DNA from: Marinicella pacifica
Lineage (GTDB): Bacteria > Pseudomonadota > Gammaproteobacteria > Xanthomonadales > Marinicellaceae
Assembly: GCF_014636635.1 (NCBI RefSeq)
Contig: NZ_BMEO01000005.1
Span: 152,011 to 216,010 of the forward strand
DNA: 64,000 nucleotides
Direction: 5' to 3'
The notes beneath the pieces were generated by a model. That model was not told where the DNA came from. It did no database searches and saw only the letters and a list, made by a program, of their open reading frames with translations. Each line of letters begins with the position of its first letter. Position 1 is the stretch's first letter. The position numbers and the translations under genes were made by a program. This document shows, piece by piece, positions 17,969-27,527 of this stretch.

Positions 17969-18376
17969 AGGAAATTCCTCTTTTTTTCTTTTAGGGTACG
18001 CTTTATTTATACATTTGTCAAAATATGTTCAACAAATGTTTAAATCATGGTTTGCGCATCAGTTCCATGCAATGACTTCTAACTAAACACTTCTTGATGG
18101 TACTTAGGCTTACATTCAGGGTTTTTAATAACCCGGTGTCACGCTTCAATCTCTGATTCAATCCCGATTCTAATGCCTCCACCCATGGACTCGGCTTCGC
18201 TTCAGGCACTTACTTTTGCGCTGCGACAAAACCTTATTATGATATTGAGCGGCTGCTTGATTCGGTCTGTTCAGCAACCCTGCATTGACAGCTGCGGTCA
18301 AACCGTGACTTTCGACCCCACTTTTTTGACGGGCTGTTTGATAGAATCTGATGTTCTATTTATTTTGGAGAGTTAG
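17969..18376. other. 408-bp intergenic region between divergent genes
   Basis: This separates the lipase (minus) from the S9 peptidase (plus) and should carry both promoters, but I could not pick clear boxes. A GGAGAG ribosome binding site (18367-18372) lies before the GTG at 18377. One reading frame (about 18167-18290) is open for roughly 40 codons without a start; it looks like chance. Confidence 0.35.
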
Positions 18377-20794
18377 GTGCGCTATCTATTGTTGATTTTA
18401 TTACTTGGTTTTGGTTGTCCGGCATATGTACAAGAGGCGCTTAAATACCAGAAACCGCCACAGGAAATTCTTGAGCTGGTAGATATTAAACGGGCACCTT
18501 CGGTGCGCATTGATTCTGATGCGACAACGCTTTTACTTTTGTACAGGGATGCTTATCAGTCCATCGAAGATTTATCCGCAGCTGAGCTGCGATTGGCGGG
18601 TTTGCGGATTAATCCCGACACCCATATTTCCAGTCGCATCCGTTATTACAATAACCTCAAAATTCAGGATATTCAATCAGGCAAAATCCGGAGTTTAACA
18701 GGTTTACCCGCAAACCCAAAACTGGCCTATATCAGCTGGTCACCGGATGAACGTCAGGTGGCCTTTACCCATACCGATGATGGCGGGGTTAATTTATGGG
18801 TGGCCAACCTCGACACCTTACAAGCCAAAGCCCTGACCTTGGTTAAATTAAATGCCAATTTGGGTCAACCCTACACCTGGCTAAAAGACAGTGAATCACT
18901 GCTGATCAAAACCTTGCCTAAAAACCGTAAAGAACTGATTGATACCGGTCAGACAGTGCCCTCCGGACCAACTGTCAGCACCAGTGACGGCGCCAAAGCT
19001 CAGAACCGCACCTATCAGGATTTGTTAAACAATCCACAAGATGAATTTAATTTTGAACAACTGGCGCGCTCTGACATCAAGCGCATTAATCTCGCAGGTC
19101 AATTAAAACACTGGGCTGGCACCGCCATGTACCGGGATCTGGAGGTGTCACCGGATGGTGAATATGTGATGGTCACTCGGCTGCAACGACCTTTTTCTTA
19201 TTTGGTACCTTATAACCGCTTTCCGAGCCAAACAGATATCATGAAAAAATCCGGCAAACTGGTCAAAACCGTTAATCAGGTGCCTTTGGTGGAAGACTTA
19301 CCCAAGGGTTTTATGGCGGTGCGCACAGGCAAACGCAACCTGCAATGGCGCAGTGATCAAGCGGCGACACTCATCTGGGTCAAGGCTTTGGATGGCGGCG
19401 ATCCCGAAAACCAAGTTGATTTTCGCGATGAGGTCTTTCAACAGCCGGCGCCGTTTAAAAAATCCGCAGAGTCTCTCATCAAGACACCACTGCGATTTTA
19501 TCAGTTGACCTGGGGAGATGAAGATCATGCCGTGTTTTTCGATTATTGGTGGAATAGCCGGCAAATTAACACATCACTGTTTAATCCCAGTGACTTAACC
19601 CAAGACCCGATACTGATCAACAGCCGCAGTTACCAGGATGTCTATGCCGATCCGGGCCGTTTTATGCTTATCAAAAATGATTTTGGTCAAGAGGTGTTGC
19701 GTATTCATGATAACAAAGTATTTTTATTGGGCGATGGGTTTAGCAAGGATGGTCAGTTTCCTTTTTATGACACGCTTGATTTAAACACGTTTAAATCAAA
19801 GCGCATTTACCAATCGGCTTTTACCGACAAACTGGAAACCCTGGTCGATGTCATCAGTGATGATGGCAACAAACTCCTGGTACGAATGGAGGCATCGAGT
19901 GAATTTCCCAATTATTTTATCCGTGATTTAAGTCAAGATAAACTAAGCCAAATCACCCACTTTGAAAATCCTTTCCAATCACTCAGCCGAATCCACAAAG
20001 AAGTGATCAAATACAAACGCCAAGATGGCATTGATTTATCGGCAACACTGTATTTGCCGGCGGATTATGATTTTAATCAAAAACCAAAACTGCCCATGAT
20101 TTTATGGGCGTATCCTACGGAATTTAAAGACCAGGCCAACGCCTCACAGAACCGCCAGAATCCCAATGAATTCACCTATGCCTCTTACGGCTCAATGATT
20201 TACTGGGTGACCCGCGGATATGCCGTGTTGGATGATGCGGCTTTTCCGATTGTCGGTGAAGGTGATGAAGAACCCAATGACACATTTATTCAACAATTGG
20301 TGGCCAATGGCGATGCTGCCGTGAAAGCGGTGGCTGATATGGGTTACATTGATCCTGAGCGGGTGGCGGTGGCCGGCCATTCCTACGGTGCGTTTATGAC
20401 CGCCAATTTACTCAGCCATTCCGATACTTTTGCCGCCGGTATTGCCAGAAGTGGCGCTTATAACCGAACGCTCACACCTTTTGGTTTTCAGGCGGAAGAA
20501 CGTAATTACTGGGAAGCGCCGGAGATTTATTACAACATGTCGCCGTTTATGCATGCCGATAAAATGAACGAACCTCTGTTACTGATTCATGGCGCGGCGG
20601 ACAATAATTCCGGCACCTACCCAATGCAGTCAGAACGCTATTTTAATGCCTTAAAAGGCCTCGGCGCCACCGCACGATTAGTCATGCTGCCCAAAGAAAG
20701 CCATGGCTACCGCGCCAAAGAATCCATCCTGCATGTATTGTGGGAGCAGGATCGGTGGCTGGAGAAGTATGTGAAGAATAAGGGTTCTGAGTAA
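18377..20794 (+). CDS. S9 family prolyl-oligopeptidase-like serine peptidase, exported
   Basis: An 805-residue peptidase with a signal peptide (MRYLLLILLLGFGCPAY). The start is GTG with GGAGAG upstream. The first ~530 residues form a beta-propeller (for example PKLAYISWSPDERQVAFTH, LEVSPDGEYVMVTR). The C-terminal alpha/beta-hydrolase has the nucleophile elbow AGHSYGAFM (Ser669), the acid in LLLIHGAADNNSG and the His in LPKESHGYR. The arrangement resembles glutamyl- and dipeptidyl-peptidase-type S9 enzymes that trim oligopeptides in the periplasm. It probably acts with the S8 protease convergent to it. Exact cleavage specificity is unknown. Confidence 0.92.
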   Translation: MRYLLLILLLGFGCPAYVQEALKYQKPPQEILELVDIKRAPSVRIDSDATTLLLLYRDAYQSIEDLSAAELRLAGLRINPDTHISSRIRYYNNLKIQDIQSGKIRSLTGLPANPKLAYISWSPDERQVAFTHTDDGGVNLWVANLDTLQAKALTLVKLNANLGQPYTWLKDSESLLIKTLPKNRKELIDTGQTVPSGPTVSTSDGAKAQNRTYQDLLNNPQDEFNFEQLARSDIKRINLAGQLKHWAGTAMYRDLEVSPDGEYVMVTRLQRPFSYLVPYNRFPSQTDIMKKSGKLVKTVNQVPLVEDLPKGFMAVRTGKRNLQWRSDQAATLIWVKALDGGDPENQVDFRDEVFQQPAPFKKSAESLIKTPLRFYQLTWGDEDHAVFFDYWWNSRQINTSLFNPSDLTQDPILINSRSYQDVYADPGRFMLIKNDFGQEVLRIHDNKVFLLGDGFSKDGQFPFYDTLDLNTFKSKRIYQSAFTDKLETLVDVISDDGNKLLVRMEASSEFPNYFIRDLSQDKLSQITHFENPFQSLSRIHKEVIKYKRQDGIDLSATLYLPADYDFNQKPKLPMILWAYPTEFKDQANASQNRQNPNEFTYASYGSMIYWVTRGYAVLDDAAFPIVGEGDEEPNDTFIQQLVANGDAAVKAVADMGYIDPERVAVAGHSYGAFMTANLLSHSDTFAAGIARSGAYNRTLTPFGFQAEERNYWEAPEIYYNMSPFMHADKMNEPLLLIHGAADNNSGTYPMQSERYFNALKGLGATARLVMLPKESHGYRAKESILHVLWEQDRWLEKYVKNKGSE

Positions 20795-20805
20795 GAAATT
20801 GAGTT

Positions 20806-20839
20806 GTATGCGTTCCCAGCAGAAAGTGGGAACGCATAC
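20806..20839. terminator. 13-bp perfect hairpin between convergent genes
   Basis: GTATGCGTTCCCA (20806-20818) pairs perfectly with TGGGAACGCATAC (20827-20839), loop of 8. It lies between the stops of the S9 (20794) and S8 (20859) genes. It has no T-run on either side, so it may serve as a bidirectional transcript end. Confidence 0.55.
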
Positions 20840-20858
20840 TTAATGATTTACATAATAG

Positions 20859-23168
20859 TTATTCAAAGCCGTCCTTAAAAATAATGTCGGATTCAAAGCC
20901 GTTTTTAAAGATTAAATCCGGGAGCAATATGGCTGTGCAATTATCACAAACCAATGCAAAATCCTGTTGGTTGGTGCTTGGGTTATGCGGGTTGAGTGCA
21001 TCGCCCATAATATTCGCCGCCAACACCTGAACAGTGAACGGGTTGCCGTTGTGCTGGGTCGTTTTTAAAAACACCGCTTCCATATTGTTTTTGTTATCCG
21101 GGCTGCCACCGGTGGCTGAATAGCCGTCACCGGCAAATTGGTTGCCGAGATAAGTACCGGTATCACTGCTGACCGATAAATCAAGGTCATTCACCCAGGC
21201 AGGCGTGATGCCACCCAGACCGGCCCCAGGCGCATCGGTCCAGACCAGCATCACTTTAACCGGCTCACCAGAATTATCCGGTGTCAGAAGCACCATATAT
21301 TGTTCACCACTGTTGCTGAACACGGTTTGTTGATCGGAGAACCAAAGGCTGTTTGTGGGATTGATAATTCTATCCAAATTCACCCGACCCCAGCCTTGTT
21401 TCCGGTCCGGTGCATGACCCATCACCTGGCCGTCGGCATCATCATAACCGTTCAAATCATCGGCTTTAACGGTAAACACCGCTTTGATTAATGCTGAGCT
21501 TGGATTGACGCCTTGGCTGTTCTTAAATTGCTCCCAATACAAAGACACCGATCCGGAAATCACCGGTGAGGCCATGGACGTACCGCATTTCATGCCGTAA
21601 CCTGAACTGCTGTCCGGTGCATCGGTACTGCATCCCGGTGCCACAATATGGGGTACCAACCGACCGTCACAGGCCGGACCATGCGCAGAATTAGAGGACA
21701 CATCAAACAGGGCATTGAGTTGACTGCCGCTGCCTGTCTGAAGTTTGGTTGAACCCACGGCAAATAAATTTTTGGCTTCATCGGGTGACCCCAGAGAAGA
21801 CGGCGCGCAAGCACTGCTGTTCCAGTCTCCATTACCATTCATAATCGACCACACCGGCATCACCGGCTGATTCCCCGGAATATCGGGGTTGGCATCGCGG
21901 GCAATCATATCAATTTCCATGGTGGGGATATCATAGCCTTGTGGCGAACCGGTGGGCCCCCAGGAATTGTTGGTTAATAACGCGCCACTGATTTGAGAAT
22001 CCTTGTATATCGACAACATACCACCTGCGACCATACCGCCCGGTCCGCTCCCCAATAAAGGCGAATACAATTGTTCAACAATGTTAACACCCGGCGCCAC
22101 ACCCAAACCCCGGTTAAAACCACCTGCATCTAAGGTGTTATTCACACCGGTTCCGCCAATCGCTCCGGCCACATGGGTGCCGTGAGAATCCGTGGTGTTA
22201 CCACAACTCGGACCGGGACCCGAACAAGCCACAAATTGACCCACTAAATCCGGATGGTTGTTATGAATACCGCCATCCACCACACCAACAGTCACGCCAT
22301 TGCCATCAACACCGGCTGCGGCTAACCAGCTTTGATATCCCGGCACCACCGTTAAAGCACCATTATAAGCACCGACAATGGATTGCTGACTCATTTCACC
22401 CCGTGGTCCGCCGTCGGTGGCCACTTTTTGGATGGTCAATATACCCGGAATTTGAGCCGCTGTCAGATACTGAACACCCGGCAGAGAAAAGTTAATGGCA
22501 GACAGGTTTGTATCAATGTGAACGGTAGAATGTATCAAGGCGCCGAGTTGAATTAATTCATGCCGGCTCTGCGACAGTGCTTCTTTGACCACCAGTGCCA
22601 TACTGGGAGCGGGGTCATTATTCAGACTGCGATGCTGTTGAGCCACGCGCAAAGCCCCCACCATATAGTGACTGGCCCGGATACCGTCTGTTTGTCTGAG
22701 TGTATTTTGCTGTCGCGGTTCGGCCCAAACAATCCAGGAAAAAGGCGCCATCGGTTTAAGCGGTTTAATCTGTTGATTTTTTAATGTGTCGAGCCATTCA
22801 TTTTTAACCGGCCCGTCAAACTGAACGATATAAAGTTGCCGCTGATCTTGACCACGTGATTCTGAATGGTCATGAAACCATTCATTGTCAGGCCAATTGG
22901 ATTGGTTTAAATCAATGCCGTGGTGGTCAATGTTAAATTCATAAGGGCTTGAAATAAATTGCACAGCGCTGTTGTTAAGCACCACGTAAGAAGGCAACTG
23001 GCTTTGTTCAAGCCATAAAAAATTGGGGTAATCAATGGCCGCACCCGCCAATTGCTGTCGCAGTTGAAGACTTGGGTTATCAATTCTCAACCAATGCTCT
23101 GATTGCTCGGCCCATAAGGTTGAAAATAATAATCCCAAGAACACACTGATAAAATACCGAGTTCGCAT
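20859..23168 (-). CDS. secreted subtilisin-like (S8) serine protease with duplicated C-terminal motif
   Basis: A 769-residue exported protease. It has a signal peptide (MRTRYFISVFLGLLFSTLWA), a long N-terminal propeptide-like region to about 250, then the S8 catalytic domain: VTVGVVDGGI (Asp298), DSHGTHVAG (His329), GTSMASPVISG (Ser531). After about 620 comes a beta-sandwich proprotein-convertase-like domain (VKVMLVWTDAPG, WVNDLDLSVSS). The end reads LPDLIFKNGFES then DIIFKDGFE, a tandem copy of the I-F-K-x-G-F-E motif also ending the proteins at 4865 and 6886. A strong GGAGG lies before the ATG. It is probably involved in extracellular protein degradation. The motif may be a sorting or surface-attachment signal; that is inference. 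Confidence 0.93.
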   Translation of the reverse strand: MRTRYFISVFLGLLFSTLWAEQSEHWLRIDNPSLQLRQQLAGAAIDYPNFLWLEQSQLPSYVVLNNSAVQFISSPYEFNIDHHGIDLNQSNWPDNEWFHDHSESRGQDQRQLYIVQFDGPVKNEWLDTLKNQQIKPLKPMAPFSWIVWAEPRQQNTLRQTDGIRASHYMVGALRVAQQHRSLNNDPAPSMALVVKEALSQSRHELIQLGALIHSTVHIDTNLSAINFSLPGVQYLTAAQIPGILTIQKVATDGGPRGEMSQQSIVGAYNGALTVVPGYQSWLAAAGVDGNGVTVGVVDGGIHNNHPDLVGQFVACSGPGPSCGNTTDSHGTHVAGAIGGTGVNNTLDAGGFNRGLGVAPGVNIVEQLYSPLLGSGPGGMVAGGMLSIYKDSQISGALLTNNSWGPTGSPQGYDIPTMEIDMIARDANPDIPGNQPVMPVWSIMNGNGDWNSSACAPSSLGSPDEAKNLFAVGSTKLQTGSGSQLNALFDVSSNSAHGPACDGRLVPHIVAPGCSTDAPDSSSGYGMKCGTSMASPVISGSVSLYWEQFKNSQGVNPSSALIKAVFTVKADDLNGYDDADGQVMGHAPDRKQGWGRVNLDRIINPTNSLWFSDQQTVFSNSGEQYMVLLTPDNSGEPVKVMLVWTDAPGAGLGGITPAWVNDLDLSVSSDTGTYLGNQFAGDGYSATGGSPDNKNNMEAVFLKTTQHNGNPFTVQVLAANIMGDALNPHNPSTNQQDFALVCDNCTAILLPDLIFKNGFESDIIFKDGFE

Positions 23169-23373
23169 CTAAACCTCCTCTTTTAAGTTTTAAGCGGTCG
23201 CACAAGTAACGCTTTAATAAAATGCCTCTGATTTTAACCCTACAGTGCGTTGACTCAATCATTTATTGTTATTTTTGTGAAATCATTCATTCATAACCTT
23301 TAAACAATTTAATTTTCACTTTTAAACATAAATACAAGTTGTATTTAGGCCCTATCAACCCAATAATACCCAT
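23169..23373. promoter_or_regulatory. intergenic region with likely rnpB promoter
   Basis: TTGTAT (23339-23344) and AATAAT (23362-23367) are spaced 17 bases apart, and the -10 ends 6 bases before the predicted 5' end of the RNase P RNA at 23374. The rest also carries the promoter of the S8 protease on the other strand, which I could not define. Confidence 0.45.
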
Positions 23374-23731
<358 letters not shown>

Positions 23732-23758
23732 ATTATTTCTTGAGAAACAGTAGCGCGT

Positions 23759-25807
23759 ATGAACAACACCACATCAAAGGATGAAGATTTCTGGTTAGAC
23801 GACAAACACTGCTCTCAGGGGCACAAATCCAAAACCCTTGAAATTCTCGACACCCTAAAAGCTGATGGGGAAATTAAAACCATTTTCCAATGCCTGCATA
23901 CCATCAGAAACAACCCCGACAATCAGGAACAGGTTGAATCAGGCTTATCCAAAACCCAACGCCAAACCTTAAATGACTTATTAAAAATTCACCAGGCTGA
24001 CTGGCTGTTAAACCCAAAATCCAACAACGCAGAAGGCTTACGGCGCTTGTTGTTTGCGATGTTAAATGATGTGCGACTGGTGTTGATTTTACTGGCGGAA
24101 CAACTGGTGTTGATGCGTGCGGCGTTGAATTTTTCTAAGGATTTGCAAAAACAACTGGCCACCTCCACCATGACTTATCATGCCGCTTTGGCCAACCGCT
24201 TAGGGGTGTGGCAAATCAAATGGGAATTAGAGGATTTGTCGTTTCGTTATTTGGACACCAAAACCTACCGCATGATAGCCAATAAGCTGGCGGAAAAAAG
24301 AGATGATCGGGAACACTTTATCCAGCGTTGTTCCGCTGAACTGCACCAAGCGCTAAAAGACCATGACATTAACGCTGATATTGCCGGACGACCTAAACAT
24401 ATTTACAGCATTTATAAAAAAATGCAGCAAAAAAAGCTGCAGTTTGAAGGTCTCTACGATATTCGCGCCATTCGGGTACTGGTGGATACGGTGGCCGATT
24501 GTTATGCCGCTTTAGGTCTGGTGCACGCTAAATGGCCACATGTGCCCAAAGAATTTGATGATTACATCGCCCAGCCTAAAGGTAATATGTACCAGTCATT
24601 GCACACCGTGGTGATGGTAGCAGGCAAAACGCTTGAGGTACAGATACGCACTCACCAGATGCATGAGCATGCTGAACTCGGGGTGGCTGCCCATTGGCGT
24701 TATAAGGACGGCAGCAAGGAAGACAGCGGCTATGATAAAAAAGTCAACTGGATGCGCGAACTGCTCAATGAAAACACCCACAGTGATGATTTACTGGATG
24801 CTTTTCAGTCCGACACCCAGGAAGAGCGGATTTATGTGTTCACCCCCGGCGGTGATGTGATTGATTTACCGCAAGGCTCAACGGCGGTGGATTTTGCTTA
24901 TCAGGTACACACCGAAGTGGGCCACCGCTGTCAGGGCGCTAAGGTCAATGGCGCCATTGTGCCGCTCACAAGACCCTTAAAAACCGGTGAACAAATTGAA
25001 ATCCTGACCGCCAAAGAACCCAAACCCTCAAAAGACTGGCTGTATGAGCAGTCAGGCTACCTGCAAAGTGCCCGCGCGCGTGCCAAAGTCAGACAATGGT
25101 TTCGGGACAATGATTTTGATAAAAATCTAAGCCTGGGCAAGGACATGCTGGAAAGCGAGCTCAATAAATATGCTTTGCAGCACGCTGATCTGAATAAGCT
25201 GGTCAGCTCTTTTAATTTGCAGAGTCTGGATAAACTCTATGCCATGATTGCCACCGGTGACATCACCGTTTCTCAGGTACTCAGACGGGCTGACCTGCAA
25301 ATCAACCCGAAAAAGAAAGTGGCTAAGACCACCGCCAAATCTTTGTCCAAAAAAGCCAGTGCCGATGATTTGATTGTCGAGGGTGTGGCTGATTTAAAAA
25401 CATCCTTTGCCAGTTGCTGTAAACCCATGCCCGGTGATGCCATCGGCGGTTTTATCACCCGCACCCGGGGCATCAGTGTGCACCGCAGCGGTTGTGATAA
25501 TTATATTCATATGATTTCAGAAGAACCCAACCGACTGATTAATGTTCGTTGGCGTGACAGCCTCACTGATCACAACACCAGTGTATTACGCATCACCGTA
25601 GAAGACCGTAAAAAAGTGATTAAAGACATCAGTCATTTATTGGCCCAACTGGACAGCGACATCATGGCACTTAACACGTCAACTGCTGACGACGAATCAA
25701 TTTATATTGAAGTGGCTATTCAGACCCGCGATTTTGATCATCTGGATCAGGTTATAAAGCGGTTATCGAGTTTACAGGCGGTTAAAGATATTCGCAGGGT
25801 GGCCTGA
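23759..25807 (+). CDS. relA: RelA-type (p)ppGpp synthetase
   Basis: A 682-residue RelA/SpoT-family protein producing (p)ppGpp from ATP and GTP/GDP on starved ribosomes. The N-terminal hydrolase (HD) region lacks the catalytic HD residues (NDVRLVLILLAEQLVLMR), as in RelA. The synthetase has GRPKHIYSIYKKMQ, GLYDIRAIR, the RelA-type EFDD motif (Glu265-Asp268, not the SpoT RxKD) and EVQIRTHQMHEHAELGVAAH. Then come TGS (YVFTPGGDVIDLPQGSTAVD), zinc-finger-like (FASCCKPMPGD) and ACT domains. It is about 60 residues shorter than E. coli RelA at the N-terminus. It starts 27 bases after rnpB and is followed by a bidirectional terminator. Confidence 0.93.
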   Translation: MNNTTSKDEDFWLDDKHCSQGHKSKTLEILDTLKADGEIKTIFQCLHTIRNNPDNQEQVESGLSKTQRQTLNDLLKIHQADWLLNPKSNNAEGLRRLLFAMLNDVRLVLILLAEQLVLMRAALNFSKDLQKQLATSTMTYHAALANRLGVWQIKWELEDLSFRYLDTKTYRMIANKLAEKRDDREHFIQRCSAELHQALKDHDINADIAGRPKHIYSIYKKMQQKKLQFEGLYDIRAIRVLVDTVADCYAALGLVHAKWPHVPKEFDDYIAQPKGNMYQSLHTVVMVAGKTLEVQIRTHQMHEHAELGVAAHWRYKDGSKEDSGYDKKVNWMRELLNENTHSDDLLDAFQSDTQEERIYVFTPGGDVIDLPQGSTAVDFAYQVHTEVGHRCQGAKVNGAIVPLTRPLKTGEQIEILTAKEPKPSKDWLYEQSGYLQSARARAKVRQWFRDNDFDKNLSLGKDMLESELNKYALQHADLNKLVSSFNLQSLDKLYAMIATGDITVSQVLRRADLQINPKKKVAKTTAKSLSKKASADDLIVEGVADLKTSFASCCKPMPGDAIGGFITRTRGISVHRSGCDNYIHMISEEPNRLINVRWRDSLTDHNTSVLRITVEDRKKVIKDISHLLAQLDSDIMALNTSTADDESIYIEVAIQTRDFDHLDQVIKRLSSLQAVKDIRRVA

Positions 25808-25821
25808 GGGCGACAGCCGGA

Positions 25822-25858
25822 CACAAAAAAACCGGCGATTGAAGCCGGTTTTTTTGTG
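25822..25858. terminator. bidirectional rho-independent terminator
   Basis: CAC plus an A-run plus ACCGGC (25822-25836) pairs with GCCGGT plus a T-run plus GTG (25844-25858); the loop is 7 bases. The A- and T-runs serve both strands, ending relA and the convergent DsbA-like gene. Confidence 0.9.
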
Positions 25859-25871
25859 TGGTTGAATGGGA

Positions 25872-26696
25872 TTAATTTGCTTCTTGCAGCGCCAGTGTTT
25901 CTGCCAGCTTAATGATGTCTTCCCGTGTGCGCATTTGATTGCCATTGGGTATGAACTTACCATTGACAACCAGTGTCGGTGTGGAGGTGACATTCATGGC
26001 CTGCATCATTTGCATGCCCTTACGGATTTGGCCGTCAATCATGAAAGAGTTGGCGGTGGATAAGAATTTATCGCGGTCCACGCTGAAAGAGGCGGTGACC
26101 CAGTCAGCCACGTCTTCTATATTACGAAAACGTTTTTTGTGCTGATGAATGGCGGCAAAAAATGGCGCATGGGCCTGATCCAACATATCCATGGCTTCAA
26201 AAGTGTAATAAGCCTGCGCGTAGGGCTTCCACTGGGGATAAAACACCACCGGTACACGCTGCACCCGAATGCCCTCGGGCAAATCTTCTTCAAGTTTCTT
26301 CACATAAGGCTGAAAAGTATTACAGTGCGGACACATATAACTGAAAAACTCATAAATCACCACGTCATCTGATCCCGTATCCCAGGCTGGGGTGATGACG
26401 TTGTAATGAATACCGGCCTGATAGTCTGTTGTCGCGGCATCCGGATTATCATGATTGTGACCGGCATGGTCTTCCGTCATTTTATCGACCACTTTATCGG
26501 CCACCTCTTTGGCTTGTTCTTGGGCCTCGGCAGTTTGTTCGGCCACCGCCTCTTCAACTTGCTGTTTAACCTCTTGCTTCACGGCTTCGGTGCTTTGGGC
26601 TGTCTGTTCTTTAACCGCTGTTTTGGTCTCTGATTCATCGGCTTGTGAACACCCCCAAATTAAAGTGACCGCCAGTAAAAGTATCAGTTTTTTCAT
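25872..26696 (-). CDS. DsbA-like thiol-disulfide oxidoreductase, predicted lipoprotein with helical linker
   Basis: A 274-residue envelope thioredoxin-fold protein. The start MKKLILLLAVTLIWGC has a lipobox Cys16. Residues about 20-75 are a Glu/Gln/Ala/Lys-rich predicted coiled coil, followed by a His-rich DHAGHNHDN patch. The DsbA domain has FFSYMCPHCNTFQP (redox Cys122 and Cys125, CPHC as in DsbA) and the cis-proline loop TSTPTLVVNG. It should introduce disulfides into exported proteins such as the Cys-rich lipase. Typical DsbA is periplasmic and lacks the lipid anchor and linker, so this is an anchored variant. The cytochrome c4 gene lies upstream in the same direction, 57 bases away. Confidence 0.92.
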   Translation of the reverse strand: MKKLILLLAVTLIWGCSQADESETKTAVKEQTAQSTEAVKQEVKQQVEEAVAEQTAEAQEQAKEVADKVVDKMTEDHAGHNHDNPDAATTDYQAGIHYNVITPAWDTGSDDVVIYEFFSYMCPHCNTFQPYVKKLEEDLPEGIRVQRVPVVFYPQWKPYAQAYYTFEAMDMLDQAHAPFFAAIHQHKKRFRNIEDVADWVTASFSVDRDKFLSTANSFMIDGQIRKGMQMMQAMNVTSTPTLVVNGKFIPNGNQMRTREDIIKLAETLALQEAN

Positions 26697-26752
26697 AAAT
26701 TATCCTCAGTAATTAACGTATTTATGGACTTAAGTTACCGCACAAAGTTCAC

Positions 26753-27373
26753 TTATTTTGCAGCTTGTAAACCCTGCATGTAGCTGGACACCGCTTCAAT
26801 TTCTTCTTGTGTCATGTACTTGGCAACATCAGCCATAATTTTTCCGTTGACTTCATCTTTACCTGGCACCACTCGACCCTGTTTAAATAAATTCAGTTGA
26901 TCAACCATATAGGCCGCATGCTGATTGGCCACCACCGGATAGCCACTGAGCGGGTTACCTTGACCTGTGGGCCCGTGGCAAGCTAAACACGCCGGAATAT
27001 TACGGTCTTTCAGACCACCTTGATAAATCGCTTCACCCAATTCAATTTTTGCAGAATCCGCAGCCAGCAATTTCGCTTCCTGCTCACCAAAATAGGCGCC
27101 CAAGTCAGCCATGTCCTGTTCAGACAAACCCATTGCCATGGGCATCATCACAGCATTCTCTCGACCACCGTTTTTATATAATTTAAGTTGACGGGCAATG
27201 TATTGTGGATGTTGACCTGCGAGGGTTGGCCAAATCGGATTGACACTGTTACCATCGCTACCATGACAAGCCATACAGGTGGCGGATAAAGCTTTGCCCT
27301 TTTCAGCATCACCATCTTGCGCCATAATTTGACTTGTGAATACGGCCAAAACCACGAGAACAATCTGTTTCAT
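26753..27373 (-). CDS. cytochrome c4-type diheme protein
   Basis: A 206-residue periplasmic electron carrier, from the ATG at 27373. That start is chosen because it begins a clean signal peptide (MKQIVLVVLAVFTSQIMAQ) and has AGGGG just upstream; a longer frame to 27403 adds ten residues that spoil the signal. Two CXXCH heme sites are present (CMACHGSDGNS and CLACHGPTGQG), one per class I cytochrome domain, with candidate distal Met ligands in MMPMAMG and GKIMADVAKYM. It probably feeds electrons to a terminal oxidase. Family length for c4 is about 200, in agreement. Confidence 0.93.
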   Translation of the reverse strand: MKQIVLVVLAVFTSQIMAQDGDAEKGKALSATCMACHGSDGNSVNPIWPTLAGQHPQYIARQLKLYKNGGRENAVMMPMAMGLSEQDMADLGAYFGEQEAKLLAADSAKIELGEAIYQGGLKDRNIPACLACHGPTGQGNPLSGYPVVANQHAAYMVDQLNLFKQGRVVPGKDEVNGKIMADVAKYMTQEEIEAVSSYMQGLQAAK

Positions 27374-27527
27374 AACAACCCCTAATTGGTTAAGTTTTAA
27401 CAAAGTGCGCTATTATAACGCAATATGAGCAGTCAAACATATCAAAATTGCGACCAGTCCATTAAAATACCCTAAGTCAAAATAATCCATCAGGTTATCG
27501 CCTGCTGCCATACATTAGTTTATCTTT

